Shown: in pieces, positions 13,963 through 22,005 of the stretch
Numbering within the stretch: the first letter of the stretch is position 1
How the letters are laid out: each line of letters starts with the position of its first letter
Source of the DNA: Clostridiales bacterium UBA1775
GTDB lineage: Bacteria > Bacillota > Clostridia > Monoglobales > Firm-18
DNA length: 26,652 nt
Reading direction: 5' to 3'
NCBI GenBank assembly: GCA_002314595.1
Contig: DCGP01000023.1
Coordinates: 1 to 26,652 of the forward strand
Program-made: the position numbers and the translations under genes
The notes under the pieces: generated by a model
What the model was told of the DNA's origin: nothing
The model's database searches: none
The model's input: the letters and a program-made list of their open reading frames with translations, nothing else

Positions 13963-14685
13963 ATGATTAAGATTAAGAACTTACATAAAAATTTTGGAAG
14001 CCTTCAAGTATTAAAAGGTATTGACGAAGAAATTAAGCAAGGTGAAGTTGTTTGTATTATTGGTCCATCAGGTAGTGGTAAATCAACTTTGCTTCGATGC
14101 TTAAATTTGCTTGAAACCCCGGATATCGGTCAAGTATTCATTGATGACGAAGAAATCACCGACCCAAAGGTAAACGTTAATAAGTTACGACAAAAAATGG
14201 GTATGGTTTTCCAACAGTTTAATTTATTTCCACATCTTACTATTTTGGAAAATATTACTATTGCTCCAACATTAGTAAGTAAAATGAGCAAGGAAGATGC
14301 AATTGAAAAAGCCGAAGCTCTTTTAACAAGAGTTGGTCTTTTAGACAAAAGAGATGCATATCCTGCACAACTATCAGGTGGTCAAAAGCAAAGGGTTGCA
14401 ATTGCAAGAGCGCTTGCTATGAACCCGGAAATTATGTTGTTTGACGAACCTACTTCTGCCTTAGACCCTGAAATGGTCGGCGAAGTATTAGACGTTATGA
14501 AGTCATTGGCAAACGAAGGTATGACAATGGTTTGCGTAACTCACGAAATGGGCTTTGCAAGAGAAGTTGCTACAAAAATATTATTTATGGACGATGGTGT
14601 AATTACCGAAAAGGGTAGTCCAAAAGATATTTTTGACAACCCTCAAAACCCAAGAACTCAAGACTTTTTGAGTAAAGTATTATAA
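13963..14685 (+). CDS. Amino-acid ABC transporter ATP-binding protein (GlnQ/ArtP type)
   Basis: This 240-residue cytoplasmic ATPase powers the amino-acid importer. It has Walker A GPSGSGKST at residues 34-42, the Q-loop in QQFNLFPHLT (about 84-93), the signature LSGGQKQR starting at residue 137, Walker B ending in Asp161-Glu162 with the D-loop SALD, and the switch histidine in VCVTHEMGFA. The FNLFPHLT and THEMGFA signatures are typical of the polar amino-acid subfamily. The start has AAGGAGGT upstream, 12 nt after the permease stop. Confidence 0.95.
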   Translation: MIKIKNLHKNFGSLQVLKGIDEEIKQGEVVCIIGPSGSGKSTLLRCLNLLETPDIGQVFIDDEEITDPKVNVNKLRQKMGMVFQQFNLFPHLTILENITIAPTLVSKMSKEDAIEKAEALLTRVGLLDKRDAYPAQLSGGQKQRVAIARALAMNPEIMLFDEPTSALDPEMVGEVLDVMKSLANEGMTMVCVTHEMGFAREVATKILFMDDGVITEKGSPKDIFDNPQNPRTQDFLSKVL

Positions 14686-14722
14686 TATAAAAAATTATTT
14701 AATTTAAAGGAGAGTAAAAATT

Positions 14723-15496
14723 ATGAAAAAGTTTACAAAGGTATTATCATTGGTATTAGCATTAGCATTAGTTGTTGTATGCTTCGGAGCATGTGGCTCA
14801 AAGGACACTGCAGAATCTACAGGTTCAAAAGAACTTGTAATCGGTACAAATGCAGAATTTCCTCCATTTGAATTTATCGATTCAGAAAAAGGTGTAATTG
14901 ATGAATTTGCAGGTATCGATATGGAAATCGCAAACAAAATTGCTACAGAAAACGGCTACAAGCCTGTAATTAACAATATGGACTTCGATGGTCTTCTATT
15001 AGCTCTTGAAAATGGTCAAATTGATATGGCTATCGCAGGTATGACAGTTACAGAGGAAAGACTTAAAAAGGTTGACTTTACTGACACATACTATGTTGCA
15101 ACTCAGGTTATGATTGTTCCAAAAGATTCAACAGTTAAGTCTGCAAAAGACATTGCCAACTTAAAAATCGGTGTTATCGATGGTTACACAGGTCAAACAT
15201 GTGTTGAAGATTTAGGCTATGATTTCAGTGGTTACAAAAAAGGTGCTGACGCTGTATTAGACGTTGTAAACGGCAAGCTTGATGTACTTGTAATTGACTC
15301 AGCTACAGCTGAAAAATTCATTTCAGACAACAAAGACACACTAAAAATCGTAACAGATACAGAATCATTTGGTGAAGAAAAATATGGTATTGCTATTAAA
15401 AAAGGCAACAAAGAATTACTTGACCAAGCAAATGCAATTATTAAAAAGTTAATGGAAAGTGGAGAAATTTCTGAAATCGCTTCAAAATATATGTAA
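14723..15496 (+). CDS. Amino-acid-binding lipoprotein (SBP family 3)
   Basis: This 257-residue extracellular solute-binding protein captures the amino acid for the ABC importer. It has a lipoprotein signal peptide (Lys-rich start, hydrophobic core to residue 22, then FGAC with Cys24 as the lipidation site). A family-3 binding domain follows, starting at ELVIGTNAEFPPFEF and with LLLALENGQIDMAIAGMTVTEER, where the arginine contacts the ligand carboxylate. It is the last gene of the operon and is followed by a strong terminator. The ligand is not certain; basic amino acids are suggested by the ARG-box-like site. Confidence 0.94.
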   Translation: MKKFTKVLSLVLALALVVVCFGACGSKDTAESTGSKELVIGTNAEFPPFEFIDSEKGVIDEFAGIDMEIANKIATENGYKPVINNMDFDGLLLALENGQIDMAIAGMTVTEERLKKVDFTDTYYVATQVMIVPKDSTVKSAKDIANLKIGVIDGYTGQTCVEDLGYDFSGYKKGADAVLDVVNGKLDVLVIDSATAEKFISDNKDTLKIVTDTESFGEEKYGIAIKKGNKELLDQANAIIKKLMESGEISEIASKYM

Positions 15497-15503
15497 TATA
15501 TGT

Positions 15504-15538
15504 AAAAAAGGTTGTAGCAAAATGCTACAACCTTTTTT
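15504..15538. terminator. Bidirectional terminator, ABC operon / rubrerythrin
   Basis: 15-bp perfect stem AAAAAAGGTTGTAGC/GCTACAACCTTTTTT with loop AAAAT. It lies between the convergent binding-protein and rubrerythrin genes and has T-runs on both strands. Confidence 0.92.
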
Positions 15539-15549
15539 TATGCTAAATT

Positions 15550-16089
15550 TTAATAGTTTTCTGCATGAATTTCAAAGTAACTTTGAGGATGAGCACAGGT
15601 TGGGCAAATTTCCGGAGCTTTTTCTCCCACTACTATGTGTCCACAGTTTCTGCATTCCCAAACCTTAACTTCACTCTTTTTAAATACTTCCTGAGCTTCA
15701 ACATTTTTAAGCAATGCTCTGTAACGTTCTTCGTGCTTCTTTTCGATTGCTGCAACTAATCTAAATTTAGCAGCCAATTCTTTAAAGCCTTCTTCCTCTG
15801 CTGTTTTAGCAAAGCCTTCGTACATATCTGTCCATTCATAATTTTCGCCGTTTGCAGCTTCTTCAAGGTTTTTAGCAGTATCACCGATACCCTCTAATTC
15901 CTTAAACCACATTTTAGCGTGTTCCTTTTCGTTATCAGCTGTTTTTAAAAATAGTGCTGAGATTTGTTCAAATCCATCCTTTTTTGCCTTAGAAGCAAAG
16001 TAAGTATATTTATTTCTTGCTTGTGATTCTCCTGCAAAAGCTGCCTCCAAATTCTTTTCTGTTTGTGTGCCTGCGTATTTGTTTGCCAT
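15550..16089 (-). CDS. rbr: Rubrerythrin
   Basis: This 179-residue cytoplasmic NADH-dependent peroxide reductase of anaerobes has a ferritin-like four-helix diiron domain (about residues 1-135). Metal ligands appear in AFAGESQARNKY, DNEKEHAKMWF and AAIEKKHEERY. A C-terminal rubredoxin domain carries CRNCGH and CPTCAHPQSYF, binding one iron. The length is slightly below that of classical rubrerythrins. It lies 53 bp downstream of thioredoxin on the same strand and has an AGGAGGG ribosome binding site. Co-location with thioredoxin fits a peroxide/thiol stress unit. The intergenic hairpin at 16118-16131 may tune its expression. Confidence 0.96.
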   Translation of the reverse strand: MANKYAGTQTEKNLEAAFAGESQARNKYTYFASKAKKDGFEQISALFLKTADNEKEHAKMWFKELEGIGDTAKNLEEAANGENYEWTDMYEGFAKTAEEEGFKELAAKFRLVAAIEKKHEERYRALLKNVEAQEVFKKSEVKVWECRNCGHIVVGEKAPEICPTCAHPQSYFEIHAENY

Positions 16090-16117
16090 AATAAATCCCT
16101 CCTAAAAAAATATTTTA

Positions 16118-16131
16118 TCGGTAAATACCGA
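16118..16131. promoter_or_regulatory. Palindrome between trxA and rbr
   Basis: TCGGTA-AA-TACCGA is a 6-bp-arm palindrome, followed on the minus strand by a T-rich run before the rubrerythrin ribosome binding site. It could be a weak attenuator or an operator. A minus-strand TATAAT (16137-16132) precedes it but lacks a good -35. Confidence 0.35.
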
Positions 16132-16142
16132 ATTATAAGCAA

Positions 16143-16457
16143 TTAAAGACCTAATGTGCTGATAAGTTCTTCCTTTGGTAAAAAACCAACTGACTTTTCT
16201 GCCACTTGACCGTTTTCAAACAACAAAACAGTCGGAATACTCATAACATTATACTTTAAAGCCAATTCTACCTGTTGGTCAATATCCACTTTACCAACCT
16301 TAATTTTGCCCTCATATTCCTTTGCAATCTCCTCAATAACCGGAGCAAGCATACTGCAAGGGCCACACCAAGTTGCCCAAAAATCAACTAAAACCGGGAC
16401 ATTAGACTTTATAACTTCACTTTCAAAATTATCTTTTGTTATAATAATTTCAGCCAT
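16143..16457 (-). CDS. trxA: Thioredoxin
   Basis: This 104-residue cytoplasmic disulfide reductase has the classical active site WCGPC (Cys31, Cys34) after VDFWAT, the buried aspartate Asp25, cis-proline in SIPT, and the C-terminal GFLPKEEL helix. Full length for a bacterial thioredoxin. GGAGGT lies before the ATG and a consensus promoter 26 bp upstream. No thioredoxin reductase gene is in the window. Confidence 0.96.
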   Translation of the reverse strand: MAEIIITKDNFESEVIKSNVPVLVDFWATWCGPCSMLAPVIEEIAKEYEGKIKVGKVDIDQQVELALKYNVMSIPTVLLFENGQVAEKSVGFLPKEELISTLGL

Positions 16458-16482
16458 ATCAGTACCTCCTCTATTACACTAA

Positions 16483-16511
16483 ATTATACTCTTATGATTT
16501 TATTATGTCAA
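16483..16511 (-). promoter_or_regulatory. Consensus promoter of trxA-rbr
   Basis: Minus-strand TTGACA (16511-16506), 17-nt spacer, TATAAT (16488-16483), between the AraC stop and the thioredoxin start. Confidence 0.9.
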
Positions 16512-16531
16512 TAAAATATAAAAGATATTTG

Positions 16532-17299
16532 TTAATTTTTCATATAATTTTTTGGAGAAACCCCATAGTGCGCCTTAAAGCATTTAGAAAAGAAATATAA
16601 ATCGTCAAACCCACATAGCTTTGCAACCTCTGTAATTGAATAGTGGTTTGTTTTTAATAGCTCCTTTGCCCTCTGCATTTTAAGGTTACGCACATATTTA
16701 ACAGGTGTAACGCCGAAAACTGAGGTAAAAATTCTTTTAAAGTACGAATAGCTGATACCACTAATTTTTGCCGGCTGAAAATAATCAATATTGCAATCAC
16801 AATAATGCTCTTTTAAATAATTTACACCAATTTCAATCTTTTTAGAAACTTTATTGGAGATATACATTTGAGAATTACTTGATATGTAATATAGAATATC
16901 ATAGAAAACAGACATAGATTTATAATACCAGCCATCTGCTTTACTATTCCATATAATATTGATTTTTTCAAATAAAGATTTTAATTTTTCGTCTTTTGAA
17001 AATTCCTGTACTACTATCTCAAACGGGATTTTAGCATCTGTGTCAAAAAATATATCTATACACTCCCCACTTTTCTTAATATCAACCTGATAACACTTGT
17101 TATCCCCCTTAGGCAACAACTCTATTGAATTTGGTTTATTTGTAACAACCTTTTTATTTAGCTTTGTGATACACTCACCTGAAATTTTGTAAACAAGCTC
17201 ATAACATTTTAGGTTATGACCGTAACGATAGTGCTCGCCCTCATAACTGTTGACGTTAATAACAGATATTAGTTTTGCCGATTTAATATTTTCAAGCAT
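16532..17299 (-). CDS. AraC-family regulator divergent from GRE2
   Basis: This 255-residue regulator has a sensor domain (about residues 1-140) that matches cupin patterns only loosely. Its C-terminal AraC double helix-turn-helix (about 155-255) includes GISYSYFKRIFTSVFGVTPVKYV and CGFDDLYFFSKCFKAHYGVSPKNY. ATG 17299 is chosen because AGAGGTGA lies just upstream, and because a consensus promoter lies between this ATG and GRE2, ruling out an open frame that continues to 17755. It is divergent from GRE2 with 136 bp between starts, so it is the probable activator of that gene. No terminator separates it from the downstream thioredoxin gene, so read-through is possible. Confidence 0.88.
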   Translation of the reverse strand: MLENIKSAKLISVINVNSYEGEHYRYGHNLKCYELVYKISGECITKLNKKVVTNKPNSIELLPKGDNKCYQVDIKKSGECIDIFFDTDAKIPFEIVVQEFSKDEKLKSLFEKINIIWNSKADGWYYKSMSVFYDILYYISSNSQMYISNKVSKKIEIGVNYLKEHYCDCNIDYFQPAKISGISYSYFKRIFTSVFGVTPVKYVRNLKMQRAKELLKTNHYSITEVAKLCGFDDLYFFSKCFKAHYGVSPKNYMKN

Positions 17300-17318
17300 A
17301 CCATCACCTCTTTTTTTG

Positions 17319-17347
17319 ACTATACCACAACATAAAATTTTTGTCAA
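17319..17347 (-). promoter_or_regulatory. Promoter of the GRE2-linked AraC gene
   Basis: Minus-strand TTGACA (17347-17342), 17-nt spacer, TATAGT (17324-17319), about 20 bp before the ATG. Confidence 0.85.
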
Positions 17348-17387
17348 TAATTTTGTGCTATAAAATACAAAAGTATCAAATTTTACA

Positions 17388-17415
17388 TTTACATTATTAT
17401 ACCAAAGCGTATAAT
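17388..17415 (+). promoter_or_regulatory. GRE2 promoter
   Basis: TTTACA (17388-17393), 16-nt spacer and TATAAT (17410-17415), 20 bp before the start. An inverted repeat TTTTGT/ACAAAA (17351-17356, 17367-17372) lies just upstream and could be part of the AraC binding region. Confidence 0.6.
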
Positions 17416-17435
17416 GATTAGTGAGGTGATTAGTT

Positions 17436-19559
17436 ATGGAACAAAGAATCAAGGAATTGGTCAATTTAGTATTAAATGGTAAAATGTATGTAGACCCTAT
17501 CGAAACAAAGTACGACCCTGCAGATTTGTTAATGGAGCAATCTGATATGGAGGTCAAAAGGTTGTGTGAATATATTTTAAACCAGCAACCTAAAATTACC
17601 CCATACACAGCATTAACAGGCTTTATCAACTTTGATGGAAGCTGTGTAGGTGATATTTTCAACAGGCCGGGCCATACACATACAGAACAAGCTATTAGCG
17701 AACTATATATAAAGCCTATTGAAAACTTGTCTACCTTTGAATGGCAACACGCCACAGCAGATTATACAAAGGTAATAAATATAGGGCTTACAGGGATTAT
17801 TGAAGAAATTAAGGCTTCAATTAAAAACCATACAGACCCTGAAAAAATCAAATTTTTAAATCAACTTATTAAAGTTTCCAACACCTTAATAGAGTTTGCA
17901 GAAAAATGCTCCGGATACGCCTTGGACTTTGCGAAAACAGTTGACAACCCTGAATATAAGGCAAATCTTACAAAATTATCCGAAACACTTCATCGTGTGC
18001 CTAAATATGGTGCAACATCATTTTACGAAGGTGTTTTAGCAATCTATTTTATGTTTAGTGCCGACCCTGACAGTATTGGCGCTATTGATAGGTTCTTAAT
18101 CAAGCTATACAATCACGATATTGATAATAACATTATTACAAAAGAGCAAGCAAAGACATATTTACAAGAATTATTCATTATGCTTCAAGCAAAGTCCTAT
18201 TACAAAGGCAGGGACTTTACACGTGGAGGTGAATCACATTTTTGCATAGGTGGATACCTTCCGGACGGAACAGACGGATTTAACGAACTTTCAAAGCTTA
18301 TTGTAGATTCAATAATGGAGCTTCCTCTATACTGTCCTCAAATTACTTTACGTTGGACTAAAAAGCTTTCAAAAGAAAACTTCCGTTATGTAATGAATGC
18401 AGAACGTAACGACCCAAACAAACGAGTTGCCTTTGCTAATGATGAACGCAGAATTAAAGAGCTTATGAGGGTTTTAAATATCTCATTTGAAGATGCAGTC
18501 AACTACACAACAACAGGCTGTAACGAGCCTGTATTTATGGGTGGTATTTCAGGTGGTACATCACATGCAAATATTTTAAAATGTATGGAAACCGTTTTTC
18601 ATAATCAATCCGATAAAATAGTTAATTGTAAAACATTTGATGAATTTTATGATGTATTTGAAAAGGAACTATTTTCAGATGTTGAAAAAATATGTGATTA
18701 TGATGACAAATTTAATCTTATTAGAGGCAAGGACACAAACTATATTTCCAACCTTGTATTTAACGGTTGCATAGAATCAGGCAAAACAGCAACAAGAGGT
18801 GGTTGCAGGCTTGCAATTGCATCAATACAAATCCAAGGTATGACAAGCCTAATTGACTGCTTAATCAGTATAAAGCAATTTGTTTATGACGAAAAGCTTT
18901 TAACAATGAAACAAATGATTGATGCAGTTAAAAACAACTGGAAGGGCTATGAAGATATTCATAAAATCATATACAAAAAGTGTTGCTATTACGGAAACAA
19001 CGAACCTATTTCCAAGGAAATTTCATACAGACTATATAATTCAATATACAGTAAATTAAAGGGCAAAAAAAGCGTATACGGATACCAATTTATGTTTGGA
19101 GACCTTGACGGATATAATCCACATCACGAATGGTACGGTAGCAAAATGAAGGCTACCCCTGACGGCAGATACGACGGAGACCCTATTTCCTTTGGTAATG
19201 GTCAAACAGGTGGCAGGGACAGAAATGACCTTGCAGACCTATTAACCTCTATTGCCACAGCAGACCCAACAGGAATATCCTGTGGCGCAACAGTTACAAA
19301 CGTTATGCTTGACGATGTTTTAATCCGTAACGACGATTACTTTAACAAAACTGTAGATTTATTTGAAACTTATTTTGAAAATGGTGGTGTTCACTACCAG
19401 CTTTCATATGTAAGCCGTGAGGATTTACTTAAAGCAAAGGAAAATCCAAATGAATATAATCATCTTCGTGTTAGAGTCTCAGGCTTTTCAGAATACTTTG
19501 TTAAGCTTTGTGAGGAAATGCAAGACGATGTAATTGCAAGAACAAGTCATTCTAATTAA
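17436..19559 (+). CDS. Glycyl radical enzyme of unassigned substrate (GRE2), orphan of activase
   Basis: This 707-residue glycyl radical enzyme is shorter than the roughly 780-850 residues of most GRE dehydratases. The thiyl site is Cys362 in TTGCNEPVFMGG, with Glu364, again the single-cysteine C-x-E type. The radical glycine is Gly683 in RVSGFSEYF, and the C-terminus DDVIARTSH is the typical GRE ending. KATPDGRYDGD near residue 573 is the conserved TPDGR segment. The asparagine between Cys and Glu is unusual; most dehydratases have V or T there. GAGGTGAT precedes the ATG. An AraC gene is divergent; no activase is adjacent, and the nearest is at 8255-9133. It is only distantly similar to GRE1, so this does not look like a recent tandem duplication. 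The reaction is unknown. Confidence 0.85.
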   Translation: MEQRIKELVNLVLNGKMYVDPIETKYDPADLLMEQSDMEVKRLCEYILNQQPKITPYTALTGFINFDGSCVGDIFNRPGHTHTEQAISELYIKPIENLSTFEWQHATADYTKVINIGLTGIIEEIKASIKNHTDPEKIKFLNQLIKVSNTLIEFAEKCSGYALDFAKTVDNPEYKANLTKLSETLHRVPKYGATSFYEGVLAIYFMFSADPDSIGAIDRFLIKLYNHDIDNNIITKEQAKTYLQELFIMLQAKSYYKGRDFTRGGESHFCIGGYLPDGTDGFNELSKLIVDSIMELPLYCPQITLRWTKKLSKENFRYVMNAERNDPNKRVAFANDERRIKELMRVLNISFEDAVNYTTTGCNEPVFMGGISGGTSHANILKCMETVFHNQSDKIVNCKTFDEFYDVFEKELFSDVEKICDYDDKFNLIRGKDTNYISNLVFNGCIESGKTATRGGCRLAIASIQIQGMTSLIDCLISIKQFVYDEKLLTMKQMIDAVKNNWKGYEDIHKIIYKKCCYYGNNEPISKEISYRLYNSIYSKLKGKKSVYGYQFMFGDLDGYNPHHEWYGSKMKATPDGRYDGDPISFGNGQTGGRDRNDLADLLTSIATADPTGISCGATVTNVMLDDVLIRNDDYFNKTVDLFETYFENGGVHYQLSYVSREDLLKAKENPNEYNHLRVRVSGFSEYFVKLCEEMQDDVIARTSHSN

Positions 19560-19563
19560 AATA

Positions 19564-19600
19564 GAAGCTGTCGCATTTTGCGACAGCTTCATTTTATTTT
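19564..19600. terminator. GRE2 terminator, bidirectional
   Basis: 12-bp perfect stem GAAGCTGTCGCA/TGCGACAGCTTC with loop TTT, followed by ATTTTATTTT. It overlaps the end of the convergent NlpC/P60 gene. Confidence 0.88.
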
Positions 19601-21243
19601 GTAATATCAATTATTGTATCAATATCGTTGTACCAAGTGTTTCCTGATGCCCTTTGTGTAGTAAGCGTATTTACAATAACTCCTCTTACTCTCTTTTTAA
19701 TGCCCTTTGTATAGATAGTACCTAATGTGTTAATTGTGTAGTATTCATCTCCAACCTTGCCCAAATATAACATTTCGTGCCCTGTAAATTGAAGTATTGT
19801 ACCGGGGGTTAAATTATCAATCATTTCAGCCTTTTCCTCTGCTGAAAGTTCTGTTAATTTTGTAACATCGTTTGGTATGTTAGCCTGCCATGTTGTGTTT
19901 CTTGGTAAGTAAACTCCCATACATCTGTAAACCATTTGCACAAATTCGGAGCAGTCAACAGATTGCATCATACCTCCCCAGCCATAGTGGTCTCCAAGGC
20001 AATTAAATGCAGTTTTTAAAATATTTGCCCTTGTAAAGTCTAAATACCCAACATTAACCTCTCTGTTTTTGGGAATAGGAACATTAACTGAATAGTATTT
20101 GCCTTTTTTATCTCTCATTGGCAATTTAACAATGTAGTTATCTTGGGGAACACGGCTTAAAACAAGGTCAGTTCCGTTGTAATCTGTTACAAGCTCTAAT
20201 TTTGTACCCATTGTAAGCTGTTTGTATGAAACATCAGGCTCACAAATGCTTGGCTCTAAAAATACCCTGTTACCTGTTACAACAATAAAATCTTCAAAAT
20301 CCCAAGCCTTTATCCAATCATTCTTGTTGGTAAAATATGCAATGTTTTCACTTTCTACCCAACCTCCGCCACAGCCAAATATTACGTAGGAAAACTTATT
20401 GTCGGCAGTTTTAAAATATTCGATAACAGGCTCGTTTACCAAAAGTGATGTACTTGCAATTTCATTCCATTCCGGGTCGTTTACATCATCAGTTAAAATA
20501 TCGCTTGTTGGGTATCCTTTAACATTTGTTCTGTTAACTATAACGCCATATTTAACACTTGTTTTTTTACTTACAGAAGCATTGGCAATATTTCTTTTTA
20601 TTTTCTTCCAATAGGATTGGTCTGCTTTTTTATCGTCTAAAAACAAATTGTTTGGTGCTTCAAATTCTGACATACTCTTTGCAAGGCTCTTTGTATCAAT
20701 AACATCTTTCATTTGTTTAATATCAAACACCTTTGTGCCTGCACCGTCAATTATATCTTGGTTTATTTTAGCAATTTGTTCTTTATCAAGCAACTTTTCG
20801 TACGCGTCCGGAGTTTTAGAAATCCAATATTCAGCATTTGTCATATCCAAAGTGGTTTTGTCTGCCAAAACTAAACCGTCAGAGCTTTCTTTTTGCCTGT
20901 TAACAAGCTTGTTTAATCTGCCTAAAATTACAGAAGCTCTTTGTTCGCCAACAACATCATTAGCACCAACTGTACCGTCTCCGTTGCCATTGACACAACC
21001 CATTTTAACAAGCTTTAAAATATTACTTTCATCTTGAACATCTGTAAAAACATTTTCTGCAAACTCAATATCACTTAATCCAAAATACCTAACACAACAA
21101 TCTGCAAACTCTAAAAGTGTTGTATCGTTTAAATTTTCGTAAGCATTATATATTTCATACACATTTATGTTATTACTTGCAAAAGCCATGTTTAAACTTA
21201 AAAATATAATAACTGCTAAACTAATACTCAAAATTTTCTTCAT
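19594..21243 (-). CDS. Exported SLH-like/SH3/NlpC-P60 cell-wall peptidase
   Basis: This 549-residue exported protein has a signal peptide at residues 1-22 (MKKILSISLAVIIFLSLNMAFA). At about 63-113 FTDVQDESNILKLVKMGC and NGNGDGTVGANDVVGEQRA resemble one S-layer-homology repeat that could help anchor it. SH3-type domains follow at about 230-320 (YGVIVNRTNVKGYP). The NlpC/P60 catalytic domain is near the C-terminus, with Cys431 in VDCSEF and His489 in GHEMLYL. Such proteins usually cleave gamma-D-glutamyl-diamino-acid bonds in murein peptides. The start is supported by GGAGGTG and a promoter 27 bp upstream. It is monocistronic. Confidence 0.85.
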   Translation of the reverse strand: MKKILSISLAVIIFLSLNMAFASNNINVYEIYNAYENLNDTTLLEFADCCVRYFGLSDIEFAENVFTDVQDESNILKLVKMGCVNGNGDGTVGANDVVGEQRASVILGRLNKLVNRQKESSDGLVLADKTTLDMTNAEYWISKTPDAYEKLLDKEQIAKINQDIIDGAGTKVFDIKQMKDVIDTKSLAKSMSEFEAPNNLFLDDKKADQSYWKKIKRNIANASVSKKTSVKYGVIVNRTNVKGYPTSDILTDDVNDPEWNEIASTSLLVNEPVIEYFKTADNKFSYVIFGCGGGWVESENIAYFTNKNDWIKAWDFEDFIVVTGNRVFLEPSICEPDVSYKQLTMGTKLELVTDYNGTDLVLSRVPQDNYIVKLPMRDKKGKYYSVNVPIPKNREVNVGYLDFTRANILKTAFNCLGDHYGWGGMMQSVDCSEFVQMVYRCMGVYLPRNTTWQANIPNDVTKLTELSAEEKAEMIDNLTPGTILQFTGHEMLYLGKVGDEYYTINTLGTIYTKGIKKRVRGVIVNTLTTQRASGNTWYNDIDTIIDITK

Positions 21244-21269
21244 TTTATTGCACCTCCGTTAATAAAAAT

Positions 21270-21298
21270 ATTATATCATCTTTTAACGGAGTATGCAA
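21270..21298 (-). promoter_or_regulatory. Promoter of the NlpC/P60 gene
   Basis: Minus-strand TTGCAT (21298-21293), 17-nt spacer and TATAAT (21275-21270), the same -35 variant as in the tRNA-Glu promoter, 27 bp before the start codon. Confidence 0.8.
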
Positions 21299-21299
21299 C

Positions 21300-21947
21300 T
21301 TACTTTTTGTTTTTTACATAGTTTTCAATTTCCTTTTTCCAACTATCATCTACCGGTTCATTTTTTCTCATTTTTACTGTCGCATCACAAACAGCATCAA
21401 AATTCATTTTTGTACCTATCGAATCTGCCTCGTATGTTACAGCCCTGTCTGCATTTATTCCAAAATTTCTTGCAGTAGCAATAGCGTCAATGTTTGCGCC
21501 TAAAAACATAAATTCCCAGCCATGCTCTTCCTTCTGCTCAGAAATCAATTGTTTAACCTTGTGAATATCAAATTCACGGCTTGAATTTTCATATCCGTCA
21601 GTAATAATAGTAACAATAGTTTTATTGGGAAGTTCGTCATCACAAGCCATTTTGTGCCTGTTACCCACATGAATAATTGTTTTACCAATTGCGTCTAAAA
21701 GTGCTGTGCAGCCCCTTGCAAAATACACTTTATCCGTCATTTCATCAACCTTTTTAATATCTGCCCCGTCATAAAGCATTTCGCAAGCATCGTCAAAAAT
21801 AACGGTTGTAATCTTTGCTTCCCCCTCTTCTTTTATTTGTTTTTCAATCAAGCTGTTATATCCCCCGATTGTTTCCTTTTCAAGACCGTGCATAGAGCCT
21901 GACCTATCCAAGATAAATACCATTTCTGTTAGTTTTTTGTTTGACAT
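21300..21947 (-). CDS. von Willebrand factor A domain protein (TerY-like)
   Basis: This 215-residue soluble protein is a single vWA domain with a complete metal-ion-dependent adhesion site: Asp14-x-Ser16-x-Ser18 in LDRSGSM, Thr81 in GCTALLD, and Asp117 in TDGYEN. It has no signal peptide or membrane helix, so it is intracellular like TerY-type vWA proteins. It follows a helix-turn-helix gene on the same strand, a pairing I recall from other Firmicutes, where the partner's domain is also fused to macro domains. The function is unknown; a scaffold or stress role is only a guess. Its ribosome binding site (AGAGG, 8 nt before the ATG) is inside the 3' arm of a hairpin. Confidence 0.85.
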   Translation of the reverse strand: MSNKKLTEMVFILDRSGSMHGLEKETIGGYNSLIEKQIKEEGEAKITTVIFDDACEMLYDGADIKKVDEMTDKVYFARGCTALLDAIGKTIIHVGNRHKMACDDELPNKTIVTIITDGYENSSREFDIHKVKQLISEQKEEHGWEFMFLGANIDAIATARNFGINADRAVTYEADSIGTKMNFDAVCDATVKMRKNEPVDDSWKKEIENYVKNKK

Positions 21948-21952
21948 AATAA

Positions 21953-22004
21953 AAACCTCTCTTTCATTTGATGAACTTATTATATCATCATAAAAGAGAG
22001 GTTT
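21953..22004 (-). promoter_or_regulatory. Hairpin covering the ribosome binding site of the vWA gene
   Basis: A 12-bp perfect stem (AAACCTCTCTTT/AAAGAGAGGTTT) with an inner TGATGA/TCATCA stem is placed so that its 3' arm contains the GAGAGG ribosome binding site of the vWA gene. A minus-strand TATAAT (21984-21979) lies in the loop. A T-run follows, so it may also act as a terminator. Confidence 0.55.
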
Positions 22005-22005
22005 G

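Noticed and set aside
17300..17755. In-frame upstream extension of the GRE2-linked AraC gene, giving a 407-residue protein
   Set aside because: It would overlap the GRE2 N-terminus on the opposite strand and run across two good promoters. The internal ATG at 17299 has a strong ribosome binding site and gives a normal AraC length.
20648..21037. 129-residue plus-strand open frame
   Set aside because: Antisense to the SLH-like region of the NlpC/P60 gene. Low-complexity composition and no start signal.
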